64,000 bases of DNA from NCBI RefSeq assembly GCF_004208525.1, contig NZ_SGIT01000002.1, forward strand, positions 868,001 to 932,000, in the 5' to 3' direction. Below the pieces are notes generated by a model. The model saw only the letters and a list, made by a program, of their open reading frames with translations. It was not told the DNA's origin and did not search any database. Below, one piece after another: positions 46,327-56,196 of the stretch. How positions within the stretch are numbered: position 1 is the first letter of the stretch; the number at the start of each line of letters is the position of its first letter. A program made the position numbers and the translations under genes. This DNA comes from Sphingobacterium corticibacterium. Its GTDB lineage: Bacteria; Bacteroidota; Bacteroidia; Sphingobacteriales; Sphingobacteriaceae.

Positions 46327-47943
46327 TTATAAAGGCCTAACAGTCTTCTCCGGAACTACGCTATTTAAATAGTTCTCTATATTGGCATATCCGTTTTCAC
46401 TTATTTGAGCAGCATCAGCAGGGTTCTTGGGATCCAATCCCATTTTCGCCTCAACCGCGTCTGGAATTCCGTCGTTATCCATATCTTTATAAGGTGTACC
46501 TCTGTATGCTGGATATCCACCTACCTGATTGACGTCCGTGATGATACCTTGTTTATACGAATCCATTGGTAAACGTCGTTTTACGTAAGGTGATTGCTGT
46601 AAGGGTTCTGCAGGTTCCGTATAAAATACTTTACCCGTTTTCACCTGCTTGACAATACGTTCGTCTACCGCATCACGCTTTGGAAGCGTAGCGCCTACGT
46701 TTTTCAAAACATAATCGTATGCTTTTTGGGCGCTCATTATCTTTCCGAAATTAGAAAGCGGGAATGGTTGATCCACTTTGATCTTGGCTAAAAGCGCACT
46801 TAAATCTTCTTTTGCTTCCGGTTGTACACCACCATCCCAATTGTCTTTTGTTACCCGCTTATTTCCGTCTATGATATTTCCGTGCACATAAGCTTTTCCA
46901 AATGTATTTGCATGCACTTTATCTCTTCCCGATTCCGGTTTTAGAATACGGTAAGATATCGCCTCGTTCTCCGGGGTGATCGGACCGGGCTTATAATAAT
47001 TATTGATAAAATTAAATTCCGAGCGGTGATCCCCACCATCCGCGCTGCGGTTCCACCAGTTCCAAACGACGTTATTGACGAATCCGAAATCACCATACAT
47101 GCCTATCGATGGGCTGCGGCTGATATTCGACGCCCAAAGATTACGCATAAAGGTACTATTCAACCCACCAAGCGTGCTACCAAAAGAGTGATTATATGTA
47201 TCCAAAGCTTCCGAGAAAATGGAATTTTGAATCGTTATATTGACGGTCGGTAATTTTAAATCTTGTCCTCCCCGATCGTATACATGCCGATACATAGACA
47301 TGTTTTCGTCCAATCCCCAACTGGCAGACACGTGGTCTAATATAATATTCCCTACACCATTTCCGCCGAGTGCATCATCCCGCCGCGTTACATCCGTCAC
47401 ACCCCGACGGAACCGCATAAAGCGCACAATGACATCATGTGTGTCGATCAAAAACGATTCGCCTGCCACACAGACACCATCTCCCGGCGCAGTTTGTCCA
47501 GCAATCGTGATATAAGGTGCTTTAACGACGATAGGTTTCTCTAATTCGATAATTCCCGCCACGTTGAATACAATAATCCGCGCACCACCTGCTTCACAGG
47601 CTTCTCGCAATGTGCCTGGTCCGCTATCAGCTAAACTAGTCACCACAAATATACGACCACCTCTTCCTCCCGGTGTATAGGCTCCGCCTCCTTCCGCCCC
47701 AGGAAAAGCCAGTATATCGGCTTGTGGTAGATCTTCGGGTTTTGCCGCCCAAGGAATATAGGGTTTACCTTCTTGCTCCATAACAGCCTTCGCCGTTTTC
47801 CATGCCTGCTCTAACCGCTGTTCTTCCGCCTTTTCCCGGGCGTCCGCCATTTTCTGCAAAGAGTCGGGAATAACCGGGTATTGTGCAAACGACAAAGCGG
47901 GTAATAACAAGAATAAACCAGGTATGATTGATTTGATATTCAT
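46327..47943 (-). CDS. Pectate lyase, PL1 family (tandem copy 2)
   Basis: 538 aa with a signal peptide (ALSFAQ). After a helical linker (about 22-70) the PL1 helix starts at FPGAEGGGAYTPGGRGG. Core motifs are ILDHVSASWGLDENMSMYRH (about 201-220) and FINNYYKPGP; the Arg candidate is R276 in SRSPSIG. A C-terminal Ca2+-loop tail has DMDNDGIPDAVEAKMG. It should cleave homogalacturonan or a related uronan by beta-elimination. It lies 3 bp after its tandem paralogue, to which it is very similar in every motif, so a recent duplication is likely. The GLDENMSMYRH block differs from the 831-aa lyase. Confidence 0.9.
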   Translation of the reverse strand: MNIKSIIPGLFLLLPALSFAQYPVIPDSLQKMADAREKAEEQRLEQAWKTAKAVMEQEGKPYIPWAAKPEDLPQADILAFPGAEGGGAYTPGGRGGRIFVVTSLADSGPGTLREACEAGGARIIVFNVAGIIELEKPIVVKAPYITIAGQTAPGDGVCVAGESFLIDTHDVIVRFMRFRRGVTDVTRRDDALGGNGVGNIILDHVSASWGLDENMSMYRHVYDRGGQDLKLPTVNITIQNSIFSEALDTYNHSFGSTLGGLNSTFMRNLWASNISRSPSIGMYGDFGFVNNVVWNWWNRSADGGDHRSEFNFINNYYKPGPITPENEAISYRILKPESGRDKVHANTFGKAYVHGNIIDGNKRVTKDNWDGGVQPEAKEDLSALLAKIKVDQPFPLSNFGKIMSAQKAYDYVLKNVGATLPKRDAVDERIVKQVKTGKVFYTEPAEPLQQSPYVKRRLPMDSYKQGIITDVNQVGGYPAYRGTPYKDMDNDGIPDAVEAKMGLDPKNPADAAQISENGYANIENYLNSVVPEKTVRPL

Positions 47944-47946
47944 CTT

Positions 47947-49611
47947 CTATCCTTTTGAAGCTAAATTATTTAAATAGATCTCAATGTTGGCGTAGCCCGA
48001 TTCCGTGATTTCTGCTGCATCATTCGGATTTTTTGGATCCAATCCCATTTTCTTTTCTACGTCATCCGGGATACCATCCTTGTCCGAATCTTTATAAGGC
48101 TTTCCGTTGTATTCCGGATATCCGCCCACTTGCGAAATGTCTGTGATGATACCTACTTTGTACGAATCTCTGGGTAATCTTCTGTGCTGAAAATCTTTTT
48201 CGGGAAGCGTCACATTTTCCAGTGGTGTTGGTTTTCCGTCTCGGACTTCCCTTACGATACGTTCATCCACGGGGTCACGATGTGGCAATGTTGCACCTGC
48301 GTTTGCTAATACGTGCTCGTAGGCTTTCTCTGCAGGCATGATATGCATCTCCGCAGTTGGGAGTGGCTTATTGACTTTAGATTTCAGCATATAATTCGTA
48401 TAGCTTTCTCCTGTAGCCAATCCATCACCTTCATAAAACTGTACACCACCGGCCCAGTTGTCCGCCGTTACTTCAGGATTATCCGCCACTACATTTCCAT
48501 GTACATATGCCCGTCCAAACTCCTTGTAGGCTAACTTACTACGTCCGGATTCGGGTTTCAAGATACGATAACGTATCGGTGCATTTTCCGGTGTTGCTGG
48601 TCCAGGTTTAAAATAATTATTAATGATATTGTATTGGGCGGTATAATCGCCACCGTCAATGGCACGATGCACCCAGTTATAGATAACGTTATTGGCAAAA
48701 TTAAATATACCATTCCAACCGATAGATGGATTTCTGGCAGCATTGTTCGCCCATAGATTACGCATAAACGTACAGTTTTCGCCACCTAATGTACTTCCGA
48801 AAGCGTGGTTCCACGTATCTAAGGCTTCCGAGAAAATAGAGTTTTGAATCGTAATATTAACCGTACCGAATTTCTTTTCCTGTGAACCCGTGCTGTCGTT
48901 GTACATATGTCTGTACATAGACATATTTTCGTCTAGTCCCCAGCTTGCCGACACATGATCGATCATGATGTTACCCACAGGGTTGCCACCGATAGCATCA
49001 TCGCGCCTACCTACATAGGTTTCCCCACGCCGGAAGCGCATATAGCGTATAATCACATCATGCGTGTCAATCCAGACCGATTCCCCAGCGACGCATACAC
49101 CATCGCCTGGTGCAGATTGACCTGCGATCGTAATATAGGGCGCACGTATAATTAATGGTGTTTTAAGCCTGATAATACCCGATACGTTAAACACAATGAT
49201 ACGCGGACCACCTTGCTCACAGGCTTCGCGCAGGGTTCCTGGACCATTATCTTCCAAACTGGTCACAACGTAGACCTTGCCCCCGCGACCGCCGAATGTA
49301 TATTTACCACCACCTTCTGCTTCCGGGAAAGCAGGAATTTCAGCCTGGGGTAAATCGGTCGGACGGGATGCCCAAGGAATATACGGTTTCCCTTGCTTCG
49401 CATATTCCTCTATAATAGGAAGAGCTTTACCCCAAGCGATATCCGATTGCATACGCGCTTTTGACATCATTTCATTGGAAGCTTTCTGAACATCCGCTGG
49501 AATTTTAGGGTATTGGGCTCTCGCTGTTATAGCGACTAAACTAAAAATTGTCGCAATCAAAAATGATAATTTCTTATTCATATATATACATTTTATGATA
49601 ATATCAGGCAT
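47947..49611 (-). CDS. Pectate lyase, PL1 family (tandem copy 1)
   Basis: 554 aa as an open frame; the likelier start is the Met at 49,581, giving MNKKLSFLIATIFSL and a signal peptide (ITARAQ), and leaving room for a leader after the promoter element. PL1 features: FPEAEGGGKYTFGGRGG, IDHVSASWGLDENMSMYRH, NIINNYFKPGP and the Arg candidate in ARNPSIGW. The C-terminal Ca2+ loop is DSDKDGIPDDVEKKMG. It is the first gene of operon F and the paralogue of the next gene. Expected to cut pectic uronan extracellularly or in the periplasm. The whole pair probably yields the unsaturated ends that GH105 removes. Confidence 0.9.
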   Translation of the reverse strand: MPDIIIKCIYMNKKLSFLIATIFSLVAITARAQYPKIPADVQKASNEMMSKARMQSDIAWGKALPIIEEYAKQGKPYIPWASRPTDLPQAEIPAFPEAEGGGKYTFGGRGGKVYVVTSLEDNGPGTLREACEQGGPRIIVFNVSGIIRLKTPLIIRAPYITIAGQSAPGDGVCVAGESVWIDTHDVIIRYMRFRRGETYVGRRDDAIGGNPVGNIMIDHVSASWGLDENMSMYRHMYNDSTGSQEKKFGTVNITIQNSIFSEALDTWNHAFGSTLGGENCTFMRNLWANNAARNPSIGWNGIFNFANNVIYNWVHRAIDGGDYTAQYNIINNYFKPGPATPENAPIRYRILKPESGRSKLAYKEFGRAYVHGNVVADNPEVTADNWAGGVQFYEGDGLATGESYTNYMLKSKVNKPLPTAEMHIMPAEKAYEHVLANAGATLPHRDPVDERIVREVRDGKPTPLENVTLPEKDFQHRRLPRDSYKVGIITDISQVGGYPEYNGKPYKDSDKDGIPDDVEKKMGLDPKNPNDAAEITESGYANIEIYLNNLASKG

Positions 49612-49637
49612 ATAACCATAATCGATATTAGCTATAT

Positions 49638-49704
49638 CAAAGTTAGGGGTATAAAAAACGACTTATTTATATTATCTTCACGAGAGATTGTAAAATATTA
49701 TCTA
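49638..49704 (-). promoter_or_regulatory. Shared PUL promoter element (copy F), upstream of tandem PL1 operon
   Basis: The element 49,667-49,704 lies 25 bp before TTTG (49,641-49,638). It matches copy A at 20 of 38 positions and shares taaaatattatc with copy B apart from one base upstream. TTTG is only 27 bp before the 49,611 frame start, which favours translation from the Met at 49,581. Confidence 0.42.
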
Positions 49705-49711
49705 AAACCAA

Positions 49712-49738
49712 ATGGGGCCACTTTAAGAGTAGCCCCAT
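49712..49738 (-). terminator. Intrinsic terminator of operon D
   Basis: ATGGGGC (49,712-49,718) pairs with GCCCCAT (49,732-49,738), with an inner ACT/AGT pairing in the loop. The minus-strand tail is TTGGTTTTAG. It lies 27 bp past the susD stop at 49,766. Confidence 0.7.
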
Positions 49739-49765
49739 CTGGTTATGCTATTTTTATACGTTTCA

Positions 49766-51799
49766 TTATTGCAACGGATCAAATGTTCCCGCCCCCTGGA
49801 TACTATTCCAGCCTTTTGTCTGCTCTAAGTAAGGAGATCCTTCCATAACATTTTGGTGTATACCAAAATAGTAATATTCTGGATACCAACGAAAAGTCCA
49901 AGTCGGCGAGGCATTTGTTCGATCTAGATCGTCCCGTTCCTCAACAACAAAATAATTATCGTACAAATAATCTACATATTCGTCATAGTTCGTTACTCCT
50001 GCTGGAAAATCAGTCGCATTACGATCAATTACCGGCGCATTTCCACCGAGCATGGGGTCGGATACGCCAATATATTCACTCATACCGTCCTTTATCGTTA
50101 TCCTATAGCCTGTACGCCGCGTGCCATTCAATACAGGGATACCCAACTTGGTATTCATGCCCGTTTCATTGTCAAAAAGCATCCATCGCCGCAGATCGTA
50201 AAAACGCTTACCCTCATAGGCAAATTCTATTTTCCTTTCGTTGAGTATGGCACGAAACAACCGATTTCTATCACCAACGCTACCGGATAAACCATAGTAA
50301 CCATCCTTATTCTCGATTCCCGCTCTTGCCCGGATATCCACAAGACCTTCCATACCCTCTGTAAGTTTATTAATTCCCACAGCACATTCCGCCAAGTTAA
50401 GTATGACTTCGGCAAAACGGAACTCCATATAATCCGTACCACTTTCTTCAAAATTGTTTATGGCATTATTCGCACTTAGATTAGAAGCTTTACGCACATA
50501 TATTCCAGCACCGTTTGCACCTCGCGTTTCTGTCGATTTATAAGCACCATTTCCCGTTTCCTTCCAAGAATACGTCCACAGTTTATAGTTTTGATCGCCC
50601 GAATAGGGCCAAACAGCACCATTATATGCGAAAGATTTATAAAAACGGGGGTCTCTGTCTTTATAAAACTTGTTAGGGTCAAATGTATAAGATGATGTCA
50701 CATCATCGATTTCTTTACCATCCTTCATAGGAAAAGCATCTACCATCTGCTTGGTCGGACTTATGGAGCCGGCTCCGTTTATTCCTCTAGGACGTATCGC
50801 TTGTTCCCAACCACTGTTTTTGGTGAAATTTCCACCTTTGGGCATTTTATTGAATCCAAATACAATGACTGCTTCCGGATTGTCCTCTTCTTTAAACCAC
50901 ATATTGCCCCAAGCCTCACCGTTCTCCAGGTTACCCACATTGTACAAGCCAAAACCATTTTTTTCCAACAGTTCTTTCGCCGCTAAATTTGCATCATAGG
51001 CTTCTTGCCATCTAGATTGATCATCATTAGGGTTGAACAATGGACTAGCCCATGTTAATAGGACTCTCCCTTTTACTGCTGCTGCTGCTCCACTCGTAAT
51101 ACGGCCCCAATCTGCCCCATTCCATCTTCCTGGCAGCAACGCTACCGCTTGATCAAGGTCTGCACAGATCTGGGCGATTGTTTCTGACGTAGAACTCCGC
51201 GGAACCGAATTTTCTTCGATATCCCCGACTGCAGGATTTTGCGCCGTAAGGACAAGAGGTACACCACCATACAAACGCATTAATTCAAAGTACTGCCACC
51301 CACGCCAAAAGTACATCTGTCCTTTTAATTTGTTTTTGATTTCTTCTTCCATTCCGTACTTGTCCACCTCCGTCAGGAACAAATTAATCTGCCTTAATCT
51401 TGTCCATGTATTGTTGGCGATATTAGTTCCCATACGTTGACCGAAGTACTTATTCGCATGGTTATTAATGAAGGAAATGTTAGCCCATTCTTTATTAAAG
51501 TCAGTCTCCCCAGCCAATTCATCCGTTGTCTGGGCAAAAATATTGTTATAACTCCCATTATCAGAAGCTGTATTCGTGGATACGAATCCCGTTCCGTTAT
51601 TTGCCGGCAGAAACAGTCCATACACATAGTCAATATAAGCTTGTGCCAATATCGGGTCTTGAAAAACACGTTCGTTTTCTGCCGTCATGTCCCGTTTCTC
51701 CTGCAGAAATTTATCACTACACCCCGCTAATAGGAGAAATGAATACACAAGTAAATTTATCGATAAAATCCTTTTCATTTTTTTAGAATTTTTAATCAT
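49766..51799 (-). CDS. SusD/RagB-family surface glycan-binding lipoprotein (pair D)
   Basis: 677 aa, lipobox LLLAGC (C27). SusD features: WRGWQYFELMRLYGGVPLVL, AAAVKGRVLLTWASPLFNPND, MEFRFAEVILNLAECAVG and LNERKIEFAYEGKRFYDLRRW. The start ATG overlaps the TAA of the SusC gene by one base (TAATG), so the pair is translationally coupled; a second Met at 51,778 is an alternative start. It ends GAGTFDPLQ like the pair-B SusD. It would bind oligosaccharides at the surface. Ligand unknown. Confidence 0.93.
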   Translation of the reverse strand: MIKNSKKMKRILSINLLVYSFLLLAGCSDKFLQEKRDMTAENERVFQDPILAQAYIDYVYGLFLPANNGTGFVSTNTASDNGSYNNIFAQTTDELAGETDFNKEWANISFINNHANKYFGQRMGTNIANNTWTRLRQINLFLTEVDKYGMEEEIKNKLKGQMYFWRGWQYFELMRLYGGVPLVLTAQNPAVGDIEENSVPRSSTSETIAQICADLDQAVALLPGRWNGADWGRITSGAAAAVKGRVLLTWASPLFNPNDDQSRWQEAYDANLAAKELLEKNGFGLYNVGNLENGEAWGNMWFKEEDNPEAVIVFGFNKMPKGGNFTKNSGWEQAIRPRGINGAGSISPTKQMVDAFPMKDGKEIDDVTSSYTFDPNKFYKDRDPRFYKSFAYNGAVWPYSGDQNYKLWTYSWKETGNGAYKSTETRGANGAGIYVRKASNLSANNAINNFEESGTDYMEFRFAEVILNLAECAVGINKLTEGMEGLVDIRARAGIENKDGYYGLSGSVGDRNRLFRAILNERKIEFAYEGKRFYDLRRWMLFDNETGMNTKLGIPVLNGTRRTGYRITIKDGMSEYIGVSDPMLGGNAPVIDRNATDFPAGVTNYDEYVDYLYDNYFVVEERDDLDRTNASPTWTFRWYPEYYYFGIHQNVMEGSPYLEQTKGWNSIQGAGTFDPLQ

Positions 51800-54700
51800 T
51801 ACAATGTTAAGTTAAGACCAAATGAAAATGTCTTCAAATTTGGGTAAGAATCCCAAGAAGTACCGTAAGTATCTTTATAACTATACGCGTGGTATAACCC
51901 CATTGGGTTCATCGCCGAGAAATAAAAGCGTGCATTGGAGACCTTCATTTTTGCGATAAGATCTTTTGGAAGCGTATAGCTAAAATTCAGGCTGTTCATG
52001 CGCAAGCGAAATGCGTTCACTTTCCAAAACATCGAACTCACATCATACATCTCCTGCCATTCAGGGTTAGGCATGGTCCCCGTAGGATTAAGTTCGGGAT
52101 CATAGATATCATTCCAGATAACAGGCAGATTATTGTACACTCTGGTAATATCATTATTCAACTTTTTACGTTCAGAGCCTCCGATTTCGGCCCATCCTCC
52201 AAAACTACCCGAAATAACAGTCTCCACAGCAAAGCTTTTATATGCAGCTTTTAGCGTAAGACCTATATTGTATAGGTTATTTTGGCGCTTACTTAATTGG
52301 ATTTGATCATTATCGTCTATAATACCGTCAGGTTCTGCGAATGTACCATCTGCTTGTAACGGACCACGCACATCACGATAATATAACATACCAGGTCTCA
52401 ACTCATCTACAGGTCGACCGAACACCTGCTTAATATTATATTCGCTAACATAGCTCTCGATTTCTTCCTGTGTTTTAAACATACCTATATAATCGTACCC
52501 CCATTGACCTACATCTTGTGAGGCACCGTTTCGTTTCTTCCATGGATACATCTGATCGATCTCAGGGTAATCAATATGCTTAATCCTCAAATCCGACCAA
52601 GAGAAACGGGTCTTAATACCATATCGAAAGTCCCTTCCTATATTGTCATCCCAACCAACGCTAATTTCGTAACCATATGTATTGACCTTCGCGTAGTTTT
52701 CCGGAGCCACAGATCCCCCTACCGAAACAGGCACATTTCCAATACGCTCTAACAAGATATTATAAGCCCTATTATAGTACATATCTAACGTTGTTGAAAG
52801 TCTGTTGTTCAAGAAGCGTGCATCTATACCTAAGTTATTTTTGAACTCATCACTCCATGTCGCATCCCTATTTGGGCTACGTTCCATTTTCATGCCTGTA
52901 TTTGCCTGATTATCGCCACCGAAAACAGGTCCTTTACCAACCTGATAGGTATAGCGCTGACGCCAAGACCAAAGGGGAAATTGATCATTTCCCATCAATC
53001 CAACCGAATACCTTAGTTTTAAATAGTCAACACCCTTTACCTTGAAAAAATCTTCTTCACTTAAAACCCAGCCAGCTGATGCCGAATAAAACTTACCCCA
53101 GTAATTCTCCGGAGCAAATTTATTAGAAGCATCTGTCCGGAATAAAAACTCACCCAGATATTTCTCTCCATACCGGTAATTAACCCGACCTATATACCCT
53201 AAGGTTCCAGATTCGTAAGCGAACGTACGACCATCGACAGCGCCAAATGCAGAACCAAACTGTCCATTAGTTGTCTCCAACGGATCTGCTTTCCACACAT
53301 CTTCTTGATTTCCATTTGCCTCGCCACGCTCTACCGAAAACAGACCACTTATATTATGTTTACCGATCTGTTTCTCATACGTTAGAAAAAAATTGACCTG
53401 TGTATTCGTTCCACGTGTGTTTGAAAAATATAAGCGGTTACCATTACTCACCGTGAGTGCCGACGGGTTGTTAGCGCCATCATAAATATGACCATGTGTG
53501 CCTTGTCGCTCAAACTCATAGAGCTGATACTTAGTACCAATTTGACTACCAGAAGAGTTTCGCATGTTGCGTGCATAGGTCATCCGAGCTTTTAACCCTT
53601 CAAGAAAAGGCGCCTCATACTCTGCAGAAACGTTAATGGTAAAAAACCGTGAATCCGTTTCGGCAAGGTTACCTAAACGCTCTATTTCGTAGAAATGATA
53701 CGCTGAAAGATCATTAGTCCTTCCCGGAAGTTTTACCGGAAGCCCATTAATATATGCCGGGACATATGGCGCAGCCAATAATAGATTTTTATAATCATCT
53801 TCAGCACCTTCCCCTGAAACCTTATTAAAGGTTTTATCCAGTTGATCTTCATTTCCAGAAAGCTGCAAACCAACTTTAAAGTTAGATGATACTTTTACAT
53901 CCGTTCCAGCCCGGAAATTCCATTTGTTATAATCCAGTGTCCCCAGATTACCGTTCTGTTTGCTATATGTAACACCCGCAAAGTAAGTCGCACGATCCGT
54001 CCCTCCACTTAGATTTAATGCATGTCTTGTATTATAGGATGCTTTCCACGCATCATCAAGCCAATTATAATCCACCCCTCTGAAATGTTCCAATTCATCT
54101 TCAGAGAAAACACGATCCCTATAGCGCTCTTCTGTCGGATCAACGTTCGCCCCGTATTTACCATTCATGATATTGAAATACCGTCCAAACTCATAAGCAT
54201 CCATCATTTTCGTTCTATATGTCCGATCATTGATTGCGTAAGAGCCGTTATACGAAATGCGTGGCTTCCCACCTTGTCCACGTTTGGTCGTCACCAAGAC
54301 CACGCCATTTGCCCCGCGGACCCCGTATACGGCGGTAGCCCCATCTTTCAAGATAGAGATACTCTCCACTTCAGATGGATCGAGATTATCAAACTGTGTA
54401 GATTCAGGATTGTTTTGCGCATCGACTTGTATTACCCCATCAATTACATATAAAGGAGCTCCCGTACCTGCATCTTTGCCGACAAGAACGGGTTCCCGTG
54501 TACGAATAGTCGATTTTCCCCCTGGGCGTGAAGTTCCACCTGAGATATCCACGCCAACGAGACGCCCGGATAAAGCAGCACCTATATTCGTTGCGGGCAA
54601 ATCTTCGATCTCCTTGACATCTACAGTTTCAACCGAACCTGTCAAATGGGCCCTTTTTTGCGTACCATACCCCACCACAACCACTTCTTCCAATGCATCA

Positions 54701-55065
54701 GCAGGTTGAAGGATGATTTCTATATTCTTTTGGTTATTTACAGGAAATTCTTGTGTTTTGTAACCAATAAAACTTACGATAAGGATTTCATCACCTTTCG
54801 GTAGGTTCATTCTGAACACACCGTTTTGGTCGGTATGCGTACCTGCTGTTGTACCTTTGATAGAGACAGTAGCACCGGCAACTGCATTTCCTTCCTGATC
54901 GAGAACCTTACCTGTTATATTGACAAAAAAAGAAGCGTGAATTGTATTTCTTTCTGGAATCTCGATTGCCACGGCCGTATGCAATGGGACCAATGCTAAA
55001 AACGGGCACAGGAATCCAATGCTTCTTTTCCAAAAATTTACTCTAAAAAAATGTTGTCCCTTCAT
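51799..55065 (-). CDS. SusC-family TonB-dependent transporter (pair D)
   Basis: 1088 aa. After the signal peptide come FVNITGKVLDQEGNAVAGAT (carboxypeptidase-regulatory-like), LEEVVVVGYGTQKRAHLTGSV, a plug with ILKDGATAVYGVRGANGVV, and a barrel ending SFGLNLTL. It imports oligosaccharides across the outer membrane with TonB energy. It is preceded by the DUF3826 gene (51-bp gap) and followed by SusD. Closest in the plug to pair B among the SusC proteins in this window. Confidence 0.93.
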   Translation of the reverse strand: MKGQHFFRVNFWKRSIGFLCPFLALVPLHTAVAIEIPERNTIHASFFVNITGKVLDQEGNAVAGATVSIKGTTAGTHTDQNGVFRMNLPKGDEILIVSFIGYKTQEFPVNNQKNIEIILQPADALEEVVVVGYGTQKRAHLTGSVETVDVKEIEDLPATNIGAALSGRLVGVDISGGTSRPGGKSTIRTREPVLVGKDAGTGAPLYVIDGVIQVDAQNNPESTQFDNLDPSEVESISILKDGATAVYGVRGANGVVLVTTKRGQGGKPRISYNGSYAINDRTYRTKMMDAYEFGRYFNIMNGKYGANVDPTEERYRDRVFSEDELEHFRGVDYNWLDDAWKASYNTRHALNLSGGTDRATYFAGVTYSKQNGNLGTLDYNKWNFRAGTDVKVSSNFKVGLQLSGNEDQLDKTFNKVSGEGAEDDYKNLLLAAPYVPAYINGLPVKLPGRTNDLSAYHFYEIERLGNLAETDSRFFTINVSAEYEAPFLEGLKARMTYARNMRNSSGSQIGTKYQLYEFERQGTHGHIYDGANNPSALTVSNGNRLYFSNTRGTNTQVNFFLTYEKQIGKHNISGLFSVERGEANGNQEDVWKADPLETTNGQFGSAFGAVDGRTFAYESGTLGYIGRVNYRYGEKYLGEFLFRTDASNKFAPENYWGKFYSASAGWVLSEEDFFKVKGVDYLKLRYSVGLMGNDQFPLWSWRQRYTYQVGKGPVFGGDNQANTGMKMERSPNRDATWSDEFKNNLGIDARFLNNRLSTTLDMYYNRAYNILLERIGNVPVSVGGSVAPENYAKVNTYGYEISVGWDDNIGRDFRYGIKTRFSWSDLRIKHIDYPEIDQMYPWKKRNGASQDVGQWGYDYIGMFKTQEEIESYVSEYNIKQVFGRPVDELRPGMLYYRDVRGPLQADGTFAEPDGIIDDNDQIQLSKRQNNLYNIGLTLKAAYKSFAVETVISGSFGGWAEIGGSERKKLNNDITRVYNNLPVIWNDIYDPELNPTGTMPNPEWQEMYDVSSMFWKVNAFRLRMNSLNFSYTLPKDLIAKMKVSNARFYFSAMNPMGLYHAYSYKDTYGTSWDSYPNLKTFSFGLNLTL

Positions 55066-55116
55066 GATTTTGCTAATTCTCTCTTAAAATTAAACTACGT
55101 TGGTAAGTATTGCGAC

Positions 55117-55785
55117 TTACTTTGCTCCTCCAGTTTTGGCTTCGGCCTGACGTTGTTCCCATCTAAAACGTTCACTTTGTAAATCGTACCCCTCCGACGA
55201 CAAATAATTATTGATTCTTCCTTTGTACTTTCCAAAAACACCATGCTTTTCCCGTGAGCCCGGTTCGTCCATCGCCAACTCTCGTGCCTCTGTAAGGTTA
55301 GTCAAGATAATGGATTTTTGTTCTGGCGTAAGGCTTGGAATCATATCCTGATAAGCTCTATATGTCAACGGTAAAACACCATATGTCATACCATCTTTGA
55401 TCCCTTCCAATTGTTTATGGTTAAGCAAATCTTGCAACTCGTTGATAAAAACATGATGCATTTTGCGCAACTTCTTGTCAGCCTGAGCCTCATATTTTGT
55501 ACGTTTTTTCGCTAACTTCTCTTTCTGATCGGAATATCTGTCTTTTAGCTTTCGAATATTCAGTTCGCGTTCTTCATGATGCGCGTTTATTATTGCATAC
55601 TGATCGACCAACAATCCAAGTATACGACTATAATCAGATGAATCTTCAATCCCCAACGTAGCTATAATTTTATCCGAACGTTTGGTTATCACCTCGATAT
55701 ACGCGTCTTGATCACCTTGTGCATTGGTATGCATTGCAAAAAGCGAAAACAGTACGCAAGCGAACCATTTAATTTTGATTTTCAT
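55117..55785 (-). CDS. DUF3826 secreted protein
   Basis: 222 aa with a signal peptide (MHTNAQ). Helix-rich and charged, with a central coiled-coil-like region (YSDQKEKLAKKRTKYEAQAD) and a C-terminal segment QSERFRWEQRQAEAKTGG. It matches my recollection of DUF3826, a family frequently found in pectin loci whose function is unknown. It heads operon D, directly in front of SusC, and so responds to the same regulatory element as the transporter pair. It might act as a periplasmic chaperone or sensor of oligosaccharides; that is speculation. Confidence 0.75.
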   Translation of the reverse strand: MKIKIKWFACVLFSLFAMHTNAQGDQDAYIEVITKRSDKIIATLGIEDSSDYSRILGLLVDQYAIINAHHEERELNIRKLKDRYSDQKEKLAKKRTKYEAQADKKLRKMHHVFINELQDLLNHKQLEGIKDGMTYGVLPLTYRAYQDMIPSLTPEQKSIILTNLTEARELAMDEPGSREKHGVFGKYKGRINNYLSSEGYDLQSERFRWEQRQAEAKTGGAK

Positions 55786-55978
55786 ATATATAAATAATTA
55801 TGTTCCCTCCCTATTCTATTGCAATTTAGAACAATTGTTAAAAAAGTACATTTTAGCCAGCCTTTGAATAATTTTCAAATATCCTATATGACGAATATTT
55901 ACAGCCGAAAAAGCTATAAAACAACCCATTAACACTCTAAAAAAGCACTAATACGATATTCTATCCTAATTAACAGTC

Positions 55979-56045
55979 CAAATTAACAAAATGATATAGT
56001 GTTAATAATATGTTAATTTACCCATTATATATAGCATATTATCAT
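55979..56045 (-). promoter_or_regulatory. Shared PUL promoter element (copy D), upstream of operon D
   Basis: The element 56,008-56,045 matches copy A at 23 of 38 positions by hand count, including the CCC and the catatta-N-cat blocks at the same spacing. It is followed, 25 bp on, by TTTG (55,982-55,979; TTAATTTG). The start codon at 55,785 is 194 bp further. Together with copy E it occupies the 544-bp divergent gap 55,786-56,329, which otherwise holds only AT-rich leader. Confidence 0.5.
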
Positions 56046-56196
56046 ATCGCTCCTTTCTTTTTGTGGTGCTAGACAGCGTAATAAGCTATCCCTTTATTGC
56101 TATTTTTCAAAGAAATCCTAGCCCTTACAAAAAAATTAAATACTGCAACAACCAAGAATAGATCAAGTATATTTTAATAAGAATCTATCACACATA

